Positions 31,870 through 42,944 of a stretch of 64,000 bases of DNA are shown in pieces. A program made the translations under genes and the position numbers. The notes under the pieces are model-generated. The model did no database searches. It saw nothing but the letters and a program-made list of their open reading frames with translations, and was not told where the DNA came from. The first letter of the stretch is position 1, and the number at the start of each line of letters is the position of its first letter. This DNA is from Prosopocoilus inquinatus (taxonomy: Eukaryota > Arthropoda > Insecta > Coleoptera > Lucanidae). The DNA lies in assembly GCA_036172665.1 (NCBI GenBank), contig CM069869.1:1054001-1118000 (forward strand), given 5' to 3'.

Positions 31870-33015
31870 ATGTTTACTACTGAACATAGAGTGTTTATGT
31901 TAGAATCGTATTTTCGAAATGGACGTAAAATTGACGGCAATTGGGTATATTCTAGACCAGATTGTTCAGAGCTAAATTTCCGGAGTTGATTATTGACTAC
32001 AACCATTTTAATGCTACGCTGGATCGATGTGTTACGCTATTTCGTGAAACTGGAGGTGTCTTAAGAAAGGAAGGTTCTGGTCGTCCTCTTAAACGAAGTC
32101 AACAGGTTATCGATGATGGACGAGAAATCATGCAAAATAACCCAAAAACAACTGTTCGACAAATAGCGCAACAAATGGAATTTTCAGTTGGAACATCTCA
32201 TGCGATGTTAAGAAAGGATTTACATTTATATCCTTATCGACTAACAGCAGTTCACGAATTTAAAGACATTGATATACCGCAGAGGTTAGAATTTTGCCAA
32301 TGGTTTATAAACACTTTAAATAATGATGACGATACCCTACGGATGACTTTCTTTACTGATGAATCGTGGTTCTACTTGTCTGGATATGTAAATTCGCAGA
32401 ATATGAGATCTTGGAATTCAGGTAATCCTCGTATGTTTGTTGAACGTCCATTGCATCCTGAAAAAATTGGTGTATGGGCCGCTATAAGTGGCAGACGATT
32501 AATTGGACCAATTTTCTTTGAAGGTGTTCATAAATATATAAATCATAAAAATAATCTTTAAACTTATATTCGCATGTTATTTTTTAGGTACGCTTAATGC
32601 AACAAGATATCGAAATGAAATTTTAAATGAATTTTTGGAGAACGTTCACGATGATGAGTTAGACGGTGGTTACTTTCAACAAGATGGTGCAACATCCCAC
32701 TGTACAGCAGAAACATTGGCCATGCTTCATGAATTTTATGATGACCGAATTATAAGTCGCAACACTCCAACACCATTTCCACCGAGGTCGTGCGATTTAA
32801 CACCTTGTGATTATTTTTTATGGCCTTACCTTAAAAATTCAATATTTGCAACCTCTACGAACAATCTAGAAGAACTACAGCACCGAATAAGGCAAAAATT
32901 TGAAGAAATTAATCAAAATCCGAACTTGTTAGAAAATGTAGTCGTGAGTTCCCTTAAACGTAGAGTTTTAAAATGTTATGAAGTAGGTGGTGGGCATTTT
33001 AAGCACCTTTTGTAA
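31870..33015 (+). pseudogene. DD41D transposase with one frameshift and a 64-bp intron
   Basis: ATG at 31870 begins MFTTEHRVFMLESYFRNGRK, a helix-turn-helix region of the kind that precedes DDE_3 domains. Near 31963 one base appears lost, and the frame continues as FRAKFPELIIDYNHF, EGSGRPLKRSQQ and HLYPYRLTAV. Catalytic Asp: MTFFTDESWF, then GYFQQDGATSH, then SCDLTPCDYFLWPYLKN, with exactly 41 residues between the second and third. The sequence ends GGGHFKHLL and stops at 33015. Between FFE and GTLNATRY a 64-base insert with GT...AG ends interrupts the frame and is removed cleanly as an intron. Apart from the single frameshift it looks complete. Confidence 0.85.
32524..32587 (+). other. Probable intron inside the DD41D transposase
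   Basis: GTGTTC...TTATTTTTTAG, 64 bases. The GAA codon is followed by G, and G joins GT after the AG to give Gly, restoring FFEGTLNATRY. The insert holds an in-frame stop. The donor is weak, the acceptor good, and the length typical of insect introns. Confidence 0.6.
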
Positions 33016-33359
33016 AAAATAAATGTTTTCGTTAATTGCATTCTCTTATTCAATTTATAGAAAATCATAAATGGGTATAAAAAGTTGGGTTATGTTTATT
33101 ATAATCATGTGGCTTAAGTTAACGCGACTTCGTAAAATTTGCATTTGACATAAGCCAAAAGAACTGTTTTTTAATGGAATTAAAGCGACAACACAAATAA
33201 CGGAACACAATACCTCGAAAATGTAAACAAAACCTTTGACAGTAAACACCGCTGACAGTTCGCAGTTATTCAATATACGTACAAAGCTACGACGTGCCGT
33301 TATAAAATAAAAGCAAGTTCCAAGCCATCTCGATAACGGATTTAATTGAACGCATTTTA

Positions 33360-35395
33360 TTTTCAATTACTGCAACTGTTTATAATATGTATATTTCCAA
33401 GACCAAAAAATAAGAGAAAGAAGAATTATGATTTTTGTCCATTTACGCCTATCATTCGACGCACTGTGCACTGTGCGTCTCGTCAAAGACAAGGGATACT
33501 ACGAGCTGGCTCTTTTCCGATTTATATGCCCACGTTTGGTATACATAAATAATAGGAGCCAAGTCATAAAGAAAAAGTTAACGCTATCAAATTTCATTGC
33601 AGACGTTAATTTTGCAAAGCCCAACATTTCCTCTATGCATTCACTCGCTTCTGCTTATCATCTGATTCTATCGCCCCCATTTTCTCTGCGTACTAAATCA
33701 TACGTTGGTTTTTATTACTATCGCAGTTGCGCCATATAAAATATACGATCGCGCGAGCTTCGCCGTGGTGGAAAGCTGCGAATTTTTCTGGCACCGCGCC
33801 GGGAAATTTTATTAGCTCGAGTTTTCGCCGTCATGCGGCAGGTAGTGCTCGTAAGTTTCAGTTTTACTTCGAGCAGTACGAATGCCTGGCATTCGCTCGT
33901 CTCGCGCAAGGTAAAACCAGTTGACAATGATAAATCGAGTGCTGGAGAACAAGAACGCCTAGTTTCTGTTTAGTTCCGAGTTTCGCATAACTGATTGTTT
34001 AATTAACGCGGCTTCACAAATTGGGGGGGTTTGAGAAGACCGTCCATAAAAAAACCTCCCTCCCGTCTTCGATTTTGCATGTAAATTTTTCAAGAACTTT
34101 CCGAATCGATTCATTAGGTACTTTTTTCATTTGTGTTTCGAGTTACAGAACAGTTGTCGGAGGACGGACGTCGGTTTTGTATTTTACTGGTCTTTCCCAC
34201 AGGAACTTTAATTTTTATATTATCCAAAAACATGAATGTTTATACTTTTAACTTTTTATAACAATAAGCGAATTTTATTTTTCAAAACATAATATAGTAA
34301 TTTCAGTCGTCGCTCTTAATTGATAGAGTAAGCCGTTTCTAAAGTGGGGCAATGTAAATCCTCCTAAGCTTTAACTCGTGTAATGCGGAGGAAGACTGGC
34401 TGGCTTCTTGCTTGTAAATTTAATACTAAATTACGTCCGAGTAAGTAAGCCGTCCGCCAACACATAGATATCTTTAACAAGTTTCAGTAGCCCGTCGCTA
34501 ACTTTCTCGGCCCAAGTTTGACAAAGTGTCGCACAATATTGCTTTAGAATTGTCGACAGCGAAATCAATTCGCGTAATTAAAACCGACGCGACGCCGAGT
34601 TCAGCGCCGGCATTTTTCAAAAGAAACTTTTGCATAATAATAAGTTTTCCAAGATGCTCGCTCCTTAGGGTTTCCCGTTGCTACTAATTTCATTTCGATA
34701 CCTTGTTTTTTTGCCGAGAAAGAAACTGATATATCTTCATTGAAGCAAACTAAATAAAACGTAATTTAAATATACCTTATCTCTTGCTACAAATCGACCA
34801 ACCGGAATGCAAGTAACGAAGCAGTCAGTAAAAGTTATACTGCTGCTTAACTTAATACATGTGAGCCATCGAGTATTTCAATTAGAACTTCACCGATGAA
34901 AAAAGTTTCTCTACAATTTGCTGTAAACTTCCGAAGCAATCTAATCCGAATAGTAACGTCGGAGCGCGTTTTTTTTTGTATTTCTTGGGTCAAAATGATA
35001 ATAACGTTAAATAGGGCGCGCCTCGTTCTGATAAGCATTCGTTCGATGGTTAGTCGTTTTCATCTTCGTCCCGCTTATCGCGTGTACGATGCGTCTGTCC
35101 TGTCAAGTGGATCCACAAACAACAAACAATGCGATTCACATCTGATCTCCCAAAATACATCAAATAGTACTTACTCACCGGGGCCTCTCCGCGACCCTAC
35201 AGAATTCAGCGGTGAATTCAATAGCAGTAGCTCTCTCACATTGATAATGGTCACTGCAGAAACCGTACTCGCACATAGACTTCTTATGTTTGCAAGCATC
35301 AACCCTCATATTCACCCCTGGATATAAAACCTATCCCCCGATGGATATTAGCAAACCTTGCCTCCCGAGCATACGTTCTCAGGTGGTACGTTAGG
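33360..35395. other. Gene-free block
   Basis: A GC-rich patch lies at about 33745-33905, but no coding family was recognised in it. Several open frames here look like chance. No repeat identified. Confidence 0.4.
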
Positions 35396-35860
35396 GTGTC
35401 AATTGTTACACACATTGGATGACTGTGTACATATAACGAGGAAGCTGTTGCCTGCGTTCAGTGGATTTCCTGGTGATGAATTGTCGTCACGGATGGACAC
35501 ACACTGAGATAACAGTGGCAGCTCAAAAGATTTTGGAGAGGTGGTCATGGAGGAAAAAAAAAGGAAATCCACAAAAACAGTGTATTTAAAATAAATTACC
35601 GGTAGGTGCCAACTGAAGTACAAATACCCACAGTACCTACCATATCCGGCCATAAATTAACTTCAGTTTTAAAAAGGAGGATGGTGTCCAAGTCAATGAT
35701 TCAATACGCACCACAAATTAAAGGGAAAAAAGTCACGAAAGCGTTAACATTAAAGTTTGATGTCGTTTAAATTCAAAATTTAAAAATGTCTTAAAATATT
35801 TCAAGTATATATAAAACGAGTACGTACGTAAGGAAATTTCCCTTTGTCTCACCCGAATAG
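35396..35860 (-). repeat. Dispersed repeat family Y, copy 4
   Basis: Inverse blocks of copies 2 and 3: GATGAATTGTCGTCACGGAT, GGTAGGTGCCAACTGAAGTA, GGCCATAAATTAACTTCAG and GTACGTACGTAAGGAAATTT. Its right part is also the left arm of the fold-back at 35747-36165. Confidence 0.55.
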
Positions 35861-36165
35861 AAAACAGATGAATAATATAAAATGACTCAAATGTTAACGA
35901 AATAATCAATATTAGCAACAACTAACGGTGGCATCGAATTAATTCAATTTAATTTAATTTTAATGTTGTTTAATTCAACTTAAATTGAATTAATTCTAAT
36001 GTTACCGTCAGTTGTTGCTAATTTTGATTATTTCGTTAACGTTTGAGTCATTTTATGTAATTTATCGTTTATTTGTTATTTATCACGGTGAGACAAAGGG
36101 AAATTTCCTTACGTACGTACTGGTTTTGTAAATTTAGGTTGAATTAAACGACATTAAACTTAAAT
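35747..36165. repeat. Large fold-back, arms about 190 bp
   Basis: Left-arm blocks GTACGTACGTAAGGAAATTT, AAAATGACTCAAATGTTAAC, GAAATAATCAATATTAGCAA and TCGAATTAATTCAATTTAA are inverted in order in the right arm. The right arm reads TTAAATTGAATTAATTCTAA, TTGCTAATTTTGATTATTTC, GTTAACGTTTGAGTCATTTT and AAATTTCCTTACGTACGTAC. The outer parts (TTTGATGTCGTTTAA / TTAAACGACATTAAA) extend the arms. The centre is near 35960. Confidence 0.75.
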
Positions 36166-36239
36166 CGTCCAAGGCAAAATATAACGAAATTACTTAACCA
36201 AGAAAGCGCAGACTTGCACTGAATTGCTGAAATCCAAAA

Positions 36240-37250
36240 GGTAATAACATTGCGGAGTGTGCGATACGCAACGTTCATCCAAGACGAAAGGTGGACAACA
36301 GAAAAAAAATTATCTCGTGATGCTGATGGCTACGGTATGAAAAGTGGTACGAATACAAAGTCGGATTCTGAAGACAGTCCTTCGAAAAAGGCAACGAGAC
36401 CAGCAAGTTGGTGGCAGCAATTCGGGCTTCGATTAGTACAAATCTCTTCTAGTCAATAGTCACACGCTTGATACCAGTTCGAACTCCAAAAGTAGAATGG
36501 TAAGATAAAAGCTGGTCGGATAGGGCAGCGGAGTGAAATTTGTCTACAAGTGTAAAAGAATTCCAAATAAAATTGCAAAAGGAAAGAACAGAACTTACCA
36601 AGTCGGAGGAACAAAAACCCAAAGAAGTTCAAATGGCGGAAATAATTGACCTTGACACACGAGCTTGCGAAGCAAAAGAAAGCTCCGCTCTTGGGTTCGC
36701 CAATGTCAGAAAAACCAGGTTAGAAAACCTTCCAATTGACCCGAGCGATCACAAGACGTGCGGACCCTTGCATATTAGAATGAACACTAAGCTTCAGGGC
36801 AGTCTCCGCCGCGAAGCAAGCAGAGTGGAGTCTTCCTTCAAAAGATAAATCCACTAAAAACACTTAGCAAATTCGACCGTCAAAATATCAAACAATATTG
36901 GCAACCAGGAAGATGGAACATGGTCGTTCGATACTAAAAAGATCGAAGATGCTTAGGCCGAAATCTCGATGGAACAGTTGAATTGGAGAGTGTAACTCGC
37001 TCAGTAGAAGCAGATAATAAGTTAGAAACTGACTTAAATAACCAGGGAGCAAACGGTTTCCAAAAAAAGTAAAAATTTTGACCGGTATTAGAGCAAAAAC
37101 TATCGGGCAATTGGCCGAGTTTAGATGATACAGCGGGCCGATGATGAGTAGCCGGAAAAATGCATCTAAATCGAACTGGACCTGTGACACAGGATCAGTT
37201 TATGTCACCGACTGAGTAAGTGCCAAGCACCGCTCTGATTTAGTTCAGTG
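36240..37250 (+). pseudogene. Unrecognised coding-like relic
   Basis: Successive plus-strand frames have protein-like, charge-rich composition: 36250-36459 (SRDADGYGMKSGTNTKSDSE), 36540-36848 (KEFQIKLQKERTELTKSEEQ) and, around 36950-37070, RCLGRNLDGTVELESVTRS. Stops and shifts separate them. They could be one decayed gene, perhaps of a mobile element or host retrocopy. No family was recognised and no start can be chosen. Confidence 0.25.
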
Positions 37251-38094
37251 AACATCACGATGTCACGTCAGTCCACCTTGGATAGCTCGATGCACTAGGT
37301 CAGAAATACAACCAACTGAATTCCCATTCACAATGAACACAGTTCCTCTTGTTGATATCATGTGCTTCATGAGTGTTGTTGCCACTGCGACAAGTCGCAC
37401 CCATATCGTATGCTGGCACACACCCTCTGACCAATGACCCGGATGACCGCCAATCGGCGAAATTCTGCTACCAGAATGTCTTCGTGTAACAGCAAGATCT
37501 TCACCTTGCATTTCCAATAAACACGACGTACCGCGACATCACTCGTGTACGGTGCAGGATCAGATGAATTAAAAAAAAATGGTAACAGAAGATATCGTAG
37601 CAGAGAAGTTTTAAAAGAGAACCCACACTAATTTATGATGTAAGTGAGAGCTTGTTGTATTTACTCCCGATATTAAAATAAACGAAACGAACTGTGTGCG
37701 TTCAACAAGAACGTAATTTAACCAGTTCATGACGGCCGACTGTTTTTTTTTATGATCGAGCGAGTCGGTAAACACGTCGCGTAAGAAAAGTACATCACTC
37801 TGTATTTACCTACCGTACAATAAATTCAATGCTTCATCATGATATACAATCACATGTCTTGTGTTATCTTCAATAATTTTCAGGGGATTTGCAGACCTCC
37901 TGTTTTACGCTGCGTAAAATAAGTAATAACAAAATAAAAAGCATTTCCTTTAAAAAAAAAAAAACCTTATACCAGATGGAGAGAATAAAGTAAACGATGT
38001 AAAACATCCGTGATTTGAAGGCAAGCGTACTTATTGCATTAATATAAACATTACAAAGATGTCTCTAATCGAAAAAAATAACTTAGAAAAATTT
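37251..38094. other. Gene-free block
   Basis: An 84-codon minus-strand frame (37263-37517) lies in normal-composition DNA but is not recognised. The rest is AT-rich. Confidence 0.3.
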
Positions 38095-38225
38095 TGTGCA
38101 AATCGTTTTTGATTGCAGTGAGAACCTCGAGCAGCCTCTGGACAGCTGTTTCAGCCCTGCTTGGGGCTTCTTCAGCAGAAACGTAGCTCGACATTCCCAC
38201 TGCAGACCAAAAACGACTTGACCAA
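38095..38225 (-). mobile_element. PLE-2 LTR relic with the best hammerhead
   Basis: Flanked by AATCGTTTTTGATTGCAGTG (38101-38120) and its imperfect inverse CACTGCAGACCAAAAACGAC (38199-38218), with the hammerhead in the centre. Same layout as the 18-kb copy. Confidence 0.6.
38137..38179 (-). ncRNA. Hammerhead ribozyme motif of PLE-2 (GUC cleavage site)
   Basis: Minus strand: stem I TCTG, CTGAAGA, stem II AGCCC/GGGCT with loop CAAGCA, GAAAC, palindromic stem III ACAG/CTGT, classical GTC cleavage triplet, stem I' CAGA. Stem I can extend outward past an internal loop through CGAGC (38190-38186) and GCTCG (38132-38128), as natural hammerheads do for loop contacts. Confidence 0.75.
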
Positions 38226-38257
38226 TTTATTCGCAAATGCGATGTAAGAATGATGAA

Positions 38258-38403
38258 CATATAAAATAGCGACATCTTACTATCGCTTTTTTGACCTAAC
38301 ATTGCAGTAGGATAGACAAATTGAAGCGGGATTTGCTCCTAATGTCTATCCTACTGCAATGTTAGGTCAAAAAAGCGATAGTAAGATGTCGCTATTTTAT
38401 ATG
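38258..38403. repeat. Perfect 59-bp inverted repeat of PLE-2 ends
   Basis: 38258-38316 and 38345-38403 are exact inverses (outer end CATATAAAATAGCGACATCT) separated by 28 bases (CAAATTGAAGCGGG...). Each arm equals the end of the PLE-2 LTR seen at 18.35 and 24.1 kb. Confidence 0.85.
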
Positions 38404-39160
38404 AAAAAAATAACATTATTAAAATACATCCCCAGATTTACTCATGTCAGAGGAATAGAGAAAGTGCGTAAACGCGCAGATTAGAATGATCATCTGAATT
38501 GGTTATCAGTTACAATTTGAATTGTTAATCATTCAGGGAAAAATCCAAGAGACGGTGGGAGTCCATCTAGGGATAAAATTTTTTAAACAAAGAACAATTT
38601 AAGCAAGGACTCATACCTGATGGATCAGATGAGGTGTTTTAGGTAAAAAAATATATAGCCACGGTATTTTTTTCTTAAAATGCACGCTTGGTTTTGGGTG
38701 TTCGTACGATCAAAGGTTACCGCCAAGGCGCAAATACCATTTACCCCGGTTTTATTTACACAGTCTAGACTATTATTTTTATTTCCTTGAGTGCCCACCT
38801 GCAGAATATTTGAAACCTGTCGGTGTCCATATTTATTGATTTGTTTACAATTTTAATTTTATTACTATATCCGGTCCGGCGGCGTATTACAATTTTTGCA
38901 CGACGGAAAGATTAAATTGCGTTTACTTTTGACCTTTCATGCCACTGACGCTCCCTACCTCCGCATTTATTCTGTAATGTCTTTCTCTTTACGACATTAT
39001 CTTTAGTTGTGGTTTTACAAGATGACCGGAAATAAAAGGTGAATGTCACGGGGTATTCAAAGAAAAATTCCTGTAAACCGTAGAAGTGCTTACATTTCCC
39101 AATCAAAAATAATTACTCGTGGGTAGGTAACTATTAGTTCTCAATACAAGGAATTTTACA
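38404..39160. other. Block with a fragment of the 17.2-kb miniature element
   Basis: Around 38870-38960, TATCCGGTCCGGCGGCGTAT and ACGGAAAGATTAAATTGCGT then TTAC are inverse matches to the 17.5/18.5-kb duplication (ACCGGATATAG, AATTTAATCTCTCCGTCC). Nothing else recognised. Confidence 0.45.
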
Positions 39161-39164
39161 GCAA

Positions 39165-39370
39165 AGAGTTTTAAATAATAAAGGACCAAGGACCGAACCT
39201 TGTGGTATTCCACATTTTAAAGAGCGTTTCCGGGAAAGAGTTCCTTGACACTCGACTGGCTGTTTCTATTCTTTAAGTAAGATTGGAAAAATTCTAATGG
39301 TGTGCGATAATTAATTTAATTTGCTAAGTAGATGTGGGCGGAAACTTCATCAAACATAATATACCCGGTT
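39165..39370 (-). pseudogene. LINE reverse transcriptase fragment (Jockey/CR1-like)
   Basis: Minus-strand frames give FFQSYLKNRNSQSS and, after a shift, LKCGIPQGSVLGPLLFK, the conserved RT block W..SYL.NR...G.PQGSVLGPLLF. A decayed FDEVSAHIYLAN stretch precedes it. The frames are broken and the catalytic ADD is absent. Confidence 0.6.
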
Positions 39371-39749
39371 ATTATTATTGTAAGCGTATTGTCTGACATA
39401 ATCGTTTATCATTTTTGCCGATATCCTAAAAATAATAATCCATTCATTACTGGGGGGCAATTTTCGGACGAGCTGATAAAGTCGTTATTCACAAACTCCA
39501 TTATTTAATAATAATGATAACATACGTTCAGCGTTACGAGCAAATATATTTCATTCAATAGGAACTCGGACGTAACTATAAATTAACACATTTTTCCAAT
39601 TCATTAGAATTGGGAATTATTTGTTTTATTCTATTGATGTGAATAGAATATATTCTAAAAGTAGTGATGTTTATACTTTCTTTTTGCTCCATCCTATATG
39701 TACAATTTCGTTATTTAAGTTTTATTAAATGTTGTACTAAATTTATGAT

Positions 39750-40105
39750 TGTGACGATTTAATGCAGACGAATTAGTTTTACATCGTTAGAGAGCCTGGC
39801 GCGTCAAGTCTCGAGAACATCTGTCTGTTTCGCGAGACGGAATTTTCTAGGCAAAGAAAATTCGATAGACAGTTTCGAATCATCCTCAGCAGGAATATTT
39901 AAGCGATCGGCCGGGGAGTTCGTGGATAGTTCACATTAATGCTTAGAATTGATCGTTCGGCTTATGTTGGTATAAATTAGTTTATAAGTGATATTTTCCG
40001 CGTTAACATAAATTAGTGTTCACAGTTACTCTAAAAAAATAGTTTATTAATCATATCGGGATTTTATTTTAAAACGAGATTAAAAGGAGCCCTAAATTCG
40101 TAACC
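39750..40105 (+). repeat. Possible solo LTR with promoter-like core
   Basis: Starts TGTGACGATTTAATGCAG and ends AAATTCGTAAC, the same last bases as the LTR ending at 44359. An internal TATTTAAG (near 39897) about 30 bases before AGTTCGTGGATAGTTCAC looks like a TATA and start region. No target duplication was found, so the limits are uncertain. Confidence 0.35.
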
Positions 40106-40970
40106 GTAATATTAATTTGTAACAGTATTATTAAATTCCTCAGTCGCAGAAGAAAACAGGTAATTTTTCCACCGTGCGTGAAACTATAAAATTTATACAG
40201 TGTACAATACATATGTATATACAGGGTGTTATCGAATTTAATCCTTACTTAAAACTGTAGGTATTATTTGAGATTATAAAAAAACTTTTTTCGTCAGAAT
40301 TAAATAATAAATAAGCGGTTAGAAAATTTTAGTTTTTGCAGAAATTTTGATAGAAGTGATGACTTTCGGATTGCAATCTTCAGTAAACCCCACTGTACTT
40401 GCTTTTTTGTGTGCAGGAATTTGTGTCCGTCCAACTTCCTAGTGCATTATAAGTAATAACTATGAATCACTGAAAGTAAAAAGTGATAGATTATTTAAAC
40501 CAGGGAATCGAAATTTTTTTTTCTAGTATCGACCCATCGAAGAAAAGAAAGCTTTCAGAACCTCCCCCATTTGAAGCTTAATTAACTAACGCTTCCGCAA
40601 GGCCACGACGTTCAACTATAACCCTTCAGCTCCTCATTTGATTCTTAATAAACAAATGAATTGCACATTTTTACAATTATAACAAAATTTGGTAATTGAT
40701 AAAAAAGGTAATTTTCCTTAATAAAATTGCTGGTTATTTAACTTTGTACTATTTTCAGTCTAGGGTTGGTTAAAAATTATCTGGCTGCTGAAAATAAGCG
40801 CGTCATATTGAACTGCTGGAAGCGCCCTCTGTTGTCCCGAAGGTGAAAACTAAATTAATAAAACGAATATCAATAATAAAGTACATGAATGAATGAATAC
40901 CGTTTCGTTTCTGCATTCTTAGTAAAAACATTTATTTCTAAATTAAATCGAAAATATAAAATCTACACAC
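40106..40970. other. Gene-free block
   Basis: TATACAGGGTGTTATCGAAT at 40218 resembles a Tc1/mariner-type terminus, but no partner end was found. Otherwise nothing recognised. Confidence 0.35.
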
Positions 40971-40974
40971 GTAA

Positions 40975-41340
40975 GAGTCCTTAAGAGTGACATCTATTAT
41001 CCAAAAGAGAAAACTGTTTTAATAGTTTTTCGCAACATCGTTTCGTCTTTACGTCGACGTTCTCAGCAAAATCCCTGAATTCTAACTTTGCAATGATTTT
41101 AATTTTAATAAAAAGTCATTATCGCGATGGAAATTTATCGGGAAATCATTATTAAAGCGCCATCTCTTGACCAAAACAGAAGCAAAAATCGCAGTTTCTG
41201 TAGCAGCATTTCATTCCCGCTGACGTTTTCAGCAAAACTCTATACCTTCCAACTTCGCAATGATTTTAATAGCAAAATTAAATAATTGCAAATGTAAAAT
41301 CCCGGTGTTGGATTATTCAAAGCGCCATCTTTGGTCCGTA
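40975..41340 (+). repeat. Degenerate two-copy tandem repeat, about 190-bp unit
   Basis: GACGTTCTCAGCAAAATCCC / GACGTTTTCAGCAAAACTCT, AACTTTGCAATGATTTTAAT / AACTTCGCAATGATTTTAAT and GCGCCATCTCTTGACC / GCGCCATCTTTGGTCC recur in order. Confidence 0.6.
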
Positions 41341-42255
41341 TATTGTTCTAAGTTCAAATAGAATTAACCTCCTCGGCTACTTGCCTAAGGATCTAATTAA
41401 ATCGACGTTCAAACCACCAAAATAGATCCTTACAGGTTCGTTAAGGCTCTCTAAGTTTTCACCGACCCCGATGAGAACTCCTGATTTGAATAATGGTGTA
41501 AGTGTGAAGAATAACAGTAGAGAGCGTATTACGTTTGAAAATAAAATTAAAAAAAGTTGGAAATGCTTTTATGTCGTTGGTTGCCTTAAATTAGGCTAAT
41601 CCCAGAACACTCTTTGTGTTAGATTATTTTAGAATATTTAAATTAATTCTGATTTGTTTTCATTTTATTTTATTTTATTTTTTTGTAGGAAGAAAGTTAA
41701 AAAGAGATAAATACTATTAGCTCAGAACATAAAATAAATAAAAATATAAAATTACAAAAAACGGGAAAAATGTTCAAAAACTTTAATTAATAGAATGAAT
41801 TAAAAATTGATCCTGAAATCATGTTACGACTTTTAATATTTGTCGTAGCAGGACTAGGGAATACAATCCCGAACTATATTTTCGATCCTGGGATTTTGGG
41901 ATTTAATCCCGGGATTGAAAATACTTAATAAAATTAATAAAATTAAATTTATTATTCAAATTACAAATAATTTATTCGAAATGTTTCTTAAAAATCCAAA
42001 TTATATTATATTTTTTCCCTGATTAATAACTAATATATATATATAAATAACTAATAGTTTTTAAACCAAATTAAAATATTTATATCAATACCTATACAAA
42101 ATAAATATGATCAAAGCTGGATATTTCCAACCTCATAATAAATTTATTTGACGAATATTCTATGAATCACCATGAGAACTATTCATAAAATTCAACTTAT
42201 TTGCCAAATAATGTTAATGGGAATTTTATTCGTAAATGGAAATATCGGCAGTATT

Positions 42256-42568
42256 TTAACTTAATTTTTGAAAGTGTAATCTCAAAAATATCAGTGCGTC
42301 AAAGGTATTCTCTCTTAGGCGACTTCTTATTTTTTGATCGATATAATTGGCCGCCGAAAAAGCTCGTTCAGCTTCAACGCTTCTTGGAGAAATTGTCAAC
42401 AAATATTTATATACTAAACACAGATGATGTCCATGAATCCCCCGATTTTGAAATAGTTCAATTTCTTTTTTCGTTGCACTTCCTAAATCATTTTCTTTTT
42501 GTATTTCAATTGTATTCCTTTCATGCACTTTTCTATTTCATTTTCGAACATTTCTTTTAATGATAAAT
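42256..42568 (-). pseudogene. hAT transposase C-terminal fragment
   Basis: The minus-strand frame includes ISPRSVEAERAFSAANYIDQ and RSRLRENTFDALIFLRLHF, the dimerisation domain of hAT transposases (S..AERVFS.A........L.....L.FL). It is preceded, one frame over, by SLKEMFENEIEKCMKGIQLK, which ends where the solo LTR begins at 42569. The catalytic Asp/Glu regions were not found. Confidence 0.8.
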
Positions 42569-42828
42569 TGTTGGAACAATTGTTGTGCGTTATACGCGTG
42601 GTCGCTAGATGGAGCTTGGTACTCCTTTGTCGCAGTCTACTCCTTAAGACGTCTTCGACGCCCGCCCTTAGCTGGTAACGAACAAGATGGCGAACTACCG
42701 GCAGCCATGTGCGGCGTGCTCTCTTTAGTTTATTATCAATCATCACAATTATTGTAGTTTTATAAGTTACTCCAATAAATCAGTATCTCTGGTTGCATTG
42801 TGACTGTGCCCCGCGCTCTGCCCTAACA
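42569..42828. repeat. Solo LTR A, 260 bp, with 5-bp target duplication
   Basis: Ends TGTTGGAAC...CCCTAACA (inverted TGTT.G/C.AACA). TAAAT at 42564-42568 is repeated at 42829-42833. CCAATAAATCAG near 42772 would be the polyadenylation signal. Inserted in the hAT reading frame. The family (copia or gypsy) cannot be decided. Confidence 0.75.
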
Positions 42829-42944
42829 TAAATTATAAAAAAAATGCTTCGCCTTAGGGTTATAAATCACAGACAATTATAAGTATTTATTTATTAATAA
42901 TACCAATGAATATTATTTTTCATTAATTTAATAATGAAGCATAT

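Larger units (their letters stand above)
31648..33357 (+). mobile_element. Tc1/mariner DD41D element with about 200-bp TIRs, 1710 bp
   Basis: The left TIR (31648-about 31850) begins AAATGCGTTCAATTAAATCC and is inverted at about 33155-33357. TA flanks at 31646-31647 and 33358-33359. The arms stay nearly identical over about 200 bases, so the insertion looks fairly young. It contains one transposase with a single frameshift and an apparent intron. Confidence 0.9.
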
